A DNA stretch of 64,000 nt from contig CAXULQ010000002.1 in NCBI GenBank assembly GCA_964251965.1, positions 372,001 through 436,000 on the forward strand, written 5' to 3'. The translations under genes and the position numbers were made by a program. The number at the start of each line of letters is the position of its first letter. Within the stretch, counting starts at the first letter, position 1. Below, piece after piece: positions 61,655 through 64,000 of the stretch. Below the pieces are notes generated by a model. It searched no databases. It saw only the letters and a program-made list of their open reading frames with translations, and was not told the origin of the DNA. The DNA comes from Mucilaginibacter_A sp964251965 (lineage in GTDB: Bacteria; Bacteroidota; Bacteroidia; Sphingobacteriales; Sphingobacteriaceae).

Positions 61655-64000
61655 TTACTGCCCCACAAACCTCAGCCCTTTTACACTTAAAAGCGTGTGG
61701 TTATTATCACCGGAGCCACCTGCGCGGATACGGAAAGTTGCAGGCTGGCTGAAATTTCCGCCGCTATCGTTAGGGGTTTCTGCAACTGTAGCATTGCCAT
61801 CTATACTGGCCGTTACCGCCCCATTTATGTTTTTGACCACAAAGCTTACAAAACCAAACCTCAACAAATTGGCATTAACAGTACCTGGCAGGTACTGTGC
61901 GCCGTTAATAAGGTGAAAGCTGTACTGTGTCCTAAAGGTCAGTAAGATTTTGCCGCTTGCGTCCAACACGTCTAAATTATAGTTATCGTTTAAGTTGCCG
62001 TTTATTTGATACTGGAAGGACAAAGTCCAGTTGTTGGTATTATTAACGCCCAAGGTACGTGTAACGGTTTTGTAAACGCCTCCTGCATTGCCGTCCGACT
62101 GGATATAGACATCGTTGTCGCTTTTTAGATATGCGTTTTGGGTAGTGGTTACACTCCATCCGTTTGCTGCTGCCGAAGGGTTCATTGCCCAGCCGTTACC
62201 GCCGTAAAAACCTGTCGATTTATAAGGTATCCCAGCCATTAGGTCGGTCGGGGCTGCGACCGGTGTTATCGTCGAGCTTACCGTTACCGGTATGCTTTGT
62301 TCTGCAATGGTGTTTATTCCAGTCACGTGCCAACTATGTATCCCTGCATGTACAGATTCATCGCAATGATAAATATAATAGTCGTTGCCAACCTTTGTCA
62401 TAGAAGTAACGATTGCGTTGCCGGCCATCATTGCAGGAGAGCTTCCGGTTAAAGCTGCTTTTGGCCCTGTAATCCCGAACTGCCCTACAAACAGCCCGTC
62501 GTCGTAAAAATGGTTCCAGATGTTAATTTCAGGCGCACCGCTGTTAGGTTTCCAAAACTCGCCGTTTACGTTCCAAAAGATATCATGGCCATACACCATT
62601 GCATGGGTAAGGCTATGTTGCCCCGGCCAGCCGTTGCCAATGTCAAAATCGCCATTATTAGGGTAGTCGCCAGTATAACTGGTAAATGTACTGCGGGACG
62701 TTTTCCATAAATAACTGTTCTGCCCGGTTTTTATGGCACCTAAATGGTAGCCTAACGTGCCGTCCGGGTTTCCGTTTGACGGCGGCCCGGAATTGTTAAA
62801 AAAAACATATTTATCAGACAAATTTGTGTGGCCTGTATTGTTCTCATAAGCCCAGCCCGGGCTGTATTCGTTATTTGTGCCGGAAGGTGTTGTCACAAAA
62901 ACAACCGGCGCGGCCCAAACGGGGTTGTTGGAGCCGTCAAAACCGGTAAGCACTTGTTTGCTTACCGTAACATAGGAGCCATTGTTTTGAGTGTTAAAAA
63001 CTGTGCCATCGCTTCCGATGTTACCATTAAAGTTGGCGCTGATATACCTTAGCCCTGTCGGTGTAAGCTCTACCAATGAATAGCCAATGCCGGTGCTGTA
63101 AACCTTTCCGTAGGTTTTGCCATTGTTTAGGGTAACTACATAATTAAACCCGGCGTATGTATCATAACTTCCTGTAAAGCCTGCTTTCCAATTGGCCTTT
63201 AACTTCCAACTACCGTTCGTGCCATTGTCGAGCGGCTTACTGTAATCCCTTTCGTATTCCAACAAATTATTAAAAACACGGATGGGGTTGTTCGGGTCAA
63301 CTGTAACATTGTAGGAGCTTGGCACATTGGTGATTTGGTTAACGTAAGTGCCATCAGCTTGCAGGAGTACTACCCTTGCATTTCCGGTATCGCCAATCCA
63401 TATTTTCCCATCTGGCTGATAAGCAATGTAATCAATATGGTAAAACCTGTCGGCCGTGGCGTAAGGGTTAGTTGCAAAGCTGCCCCCTTCGCCTAAAATA
63501 TTGCCTGTTGCTGTTCCGTTAGATGTGTTGTAGAATTTAGTTTGGTTGGTGGCATCGTCTGCAATGGCAAGCGTGGCAAAGTCAGGCGAAATACCCAGGG
63601 TGCCGGGGGTTGTAAGCCCTGAAAAAGAAATGCCGGAATCTGTTAACGTGCCGTCAGTATTGATGTTGAACCTTTTGACCAAATTGGCATAAGATAAAAA
63701 CAGGTGGCCGTTGTCGTCGCAAACCATCCCTTTGATACCAGAAAAAGTAAGCGTTTGAAGGGTTGCGCCGGAGGAAACCCTTTTGTCCACTACCTGCACC
63801 TGGTTGATACCAGAACGGGCAACAAACAAAAAATTGCCTGTGTTTTGCACACAAATATCCGTGATATGCCCGTTTGCATTGTTTTTGGTAACGGATATGG
63901 TGTTGGTGTAGGTTGCCGATCCGCTTGCATCCGAAAAACTTTCAGTAACGCCCGATGAAAAAGGCACCATACTTGCAGCGGGGTTTCCGTTATTGGCAGG
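61655..64000 (-). CDS. Large secreted-type beta-propeller protein, 5' end cut by the window
   Basis: The frame is open to the right edge, so the start and any signal peptide lie outside; 782 codons are visible. The first two thirds contain repeated beta-strand blades with NHL-like pieces (GKIWIGDTGNARVVLLQADG) and other blade-like Trp/Gly turns. From about residue 590 the chain changes to a jelly-roll/concanavalin-like domain, with LSFQYQINGNLNDNYNLDVLDASGKILLTFR, ending KGLRFVGQ. No catalytic motif is seen and no C-terminal T9SS sorting domain is evident. Function is unknown; surface binding of a glycan or protein is a guess. Confidence 0.7.
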   Translation of the reverse strand, partial: PANNGNPAASMVPFSSGVTESFSDASGSATYTNTISVTKNNANGHITDICVQNTGNFLFVARSGINQVQVVDKRVSSGATLQTLTFSGIKGMVCDDNGHLFLSYANLVKRFNINTDGTLTDSGISFSGLTTPGTLGISPDFATLAIADDATNQTKFYNTSNGTATGNILGEGGSFATNPYATADRFYHIDYIAYQPDGKIWIGDTGNARVVLLQADGTYVNQITNVPSSYNVTVDPNNPIRVFNNLLEYERDYSKPLDNGTNGSWKLKANWKAGFTGSYDTYAGFNYVVTLNNGKTYGKVYSTGIGYSLVELTPTGLRYISANFNGNIGSDGTVFNTQNNGSYVTVSKQVLTGFDGSNNPVWAAPVVFVTTPSGTNNEYSPGWAYENNTGHTNLSDKYVFFNNSGPPSNGNPDGTLGYHLGAIKTGQNSYLWKTSRSTFTSYTGDYPNNGDFDIGNGWPGQHSLTHAMVYGHDIFWNVNGEFWKPNSGAPEINIWNHFYDDGLFVGQFGITGPKAALTGSSPAMMAGNAIVTSMTKVGNDYYIYHCDESVHAGIHSWHVTGINTIAEQSIPVTVSSTITPVAAPTDLMAGIPYKSTGFYGGNGWAMNPSAAANGWSVTTTQNAYLKSDNDVYIQSDGNAGGVYKTVTRTLGVNNTNNWTLSFQYQINGNLNDNYNLDVLDASGKILLTFRTQYSFHLINGAQYLPGTVNANLLRFGFVSFVVKNINGAVTASIDGNATVAETPNDSGGNFSQPATFRIRAGGSGDNNHTLLSVKGLRFVGQ

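Noticed and set aside
1..64000. CRISPR arrays, tRNA or rRNA genes
   Set aside because: No regularly spaced direct repeats of 24-40 bp were seen, and no tRNA-like arm (GGTTCGAATCC type) or rRNA segment was recognised on either strand by eye.

Overview
The window looks like a chromosomal segment of a Bacteroidota bacterium, most likely Sphingobacteriaceae (Mucilaginibacter/Pedobacter-like). The evidence is low GC with AT-rich spacers, few Shine-Dalgarno sequences, a promoter of the Bacteroidota TTG-N19-TAnnTTTG type before the ABC/GntR operon, and family-typical genes (GH20 hexosaminidase, BY-kinase Wzc, Wza lipoprotein, DUF486). Genus is an inference.

Layout. (1) 1-9125 is ordinary chromosome: a WecG/TagA glycosyltransferase, a two-component system, a secreted two-repeat protein with its own terminator, an MFS transporter plus a DUF486 protein, a secreted esterase and a secreted GH20 hexosaminidase. 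(2) 9126-14640 is a compact plus-strand operon for an unassigned lipid or natural product: AurF-like diiron oxygenase, KAS III/OleA-like synthase, OleC-like adenylating enzyme, OleD-like SDR and a START-domain protein. It is preceded by a 12-bp direct repeat and the wreck of a LuxR-type regulator. (3) 14990-18615 holds a YtrA-type GntR/ABC operon with a recognisable promoter and operator, a GIN-like protein, a small membrane protein and a MobA-like nucleotidyltransferase. (4) 18650-60167 is a single minus-strand polysaccharide locus of 36 genes, read from wza (right) to fcl (left). It contains Wza, Wzc, one Wzm permease, two Wzt ATPases, about 24 glycosyltransferases (GT2, GT4/GT-B, GT11, GT25, GT47-like, GT61, a possible GT23-like), three hexapeptide acetyltransferases, a Wzy/WaaL-like membrane protein and a colanic-acid-like end cassette (wcaF, wcaI, wcaJ, gmd, fcl). 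Gmd and Fcl make GDP-L-fucose, and the two GT11 enzymes would use it. (5) 60168-61570 is an insertion hot spot with a 20-bp-arm palindrome, two MITE-like elements with 3-bp target duplications and an IS1-family element with a split transposase. (6) 61571-64000 is a large secreted-type beta-propeller protein running off the window edge.

The most unusual signal is not a gene. A 12-mer, TAAAAGAAGCAT (reverse ATGCTTCTTTTA), occurs 15 times exactly, with many one- or two-base variants. It lies both in spacers, often as inverted pairs just after stop codons, and inside coding regions. A sister motif, TAAAAACAGTA, occurs eight times. This distribution resembles that of DNA-uptake sequences in Neisseria or Pasteurellaceae, and would be new for Bacteroidota as far as I know. 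The second interesting item is the AurF/OleA/OleC/OleD/START operon. The third is the duplicated export and transfer block (Wzt, GT11, GT47-like, GT2, GT61) inside the polysaccharide locus.
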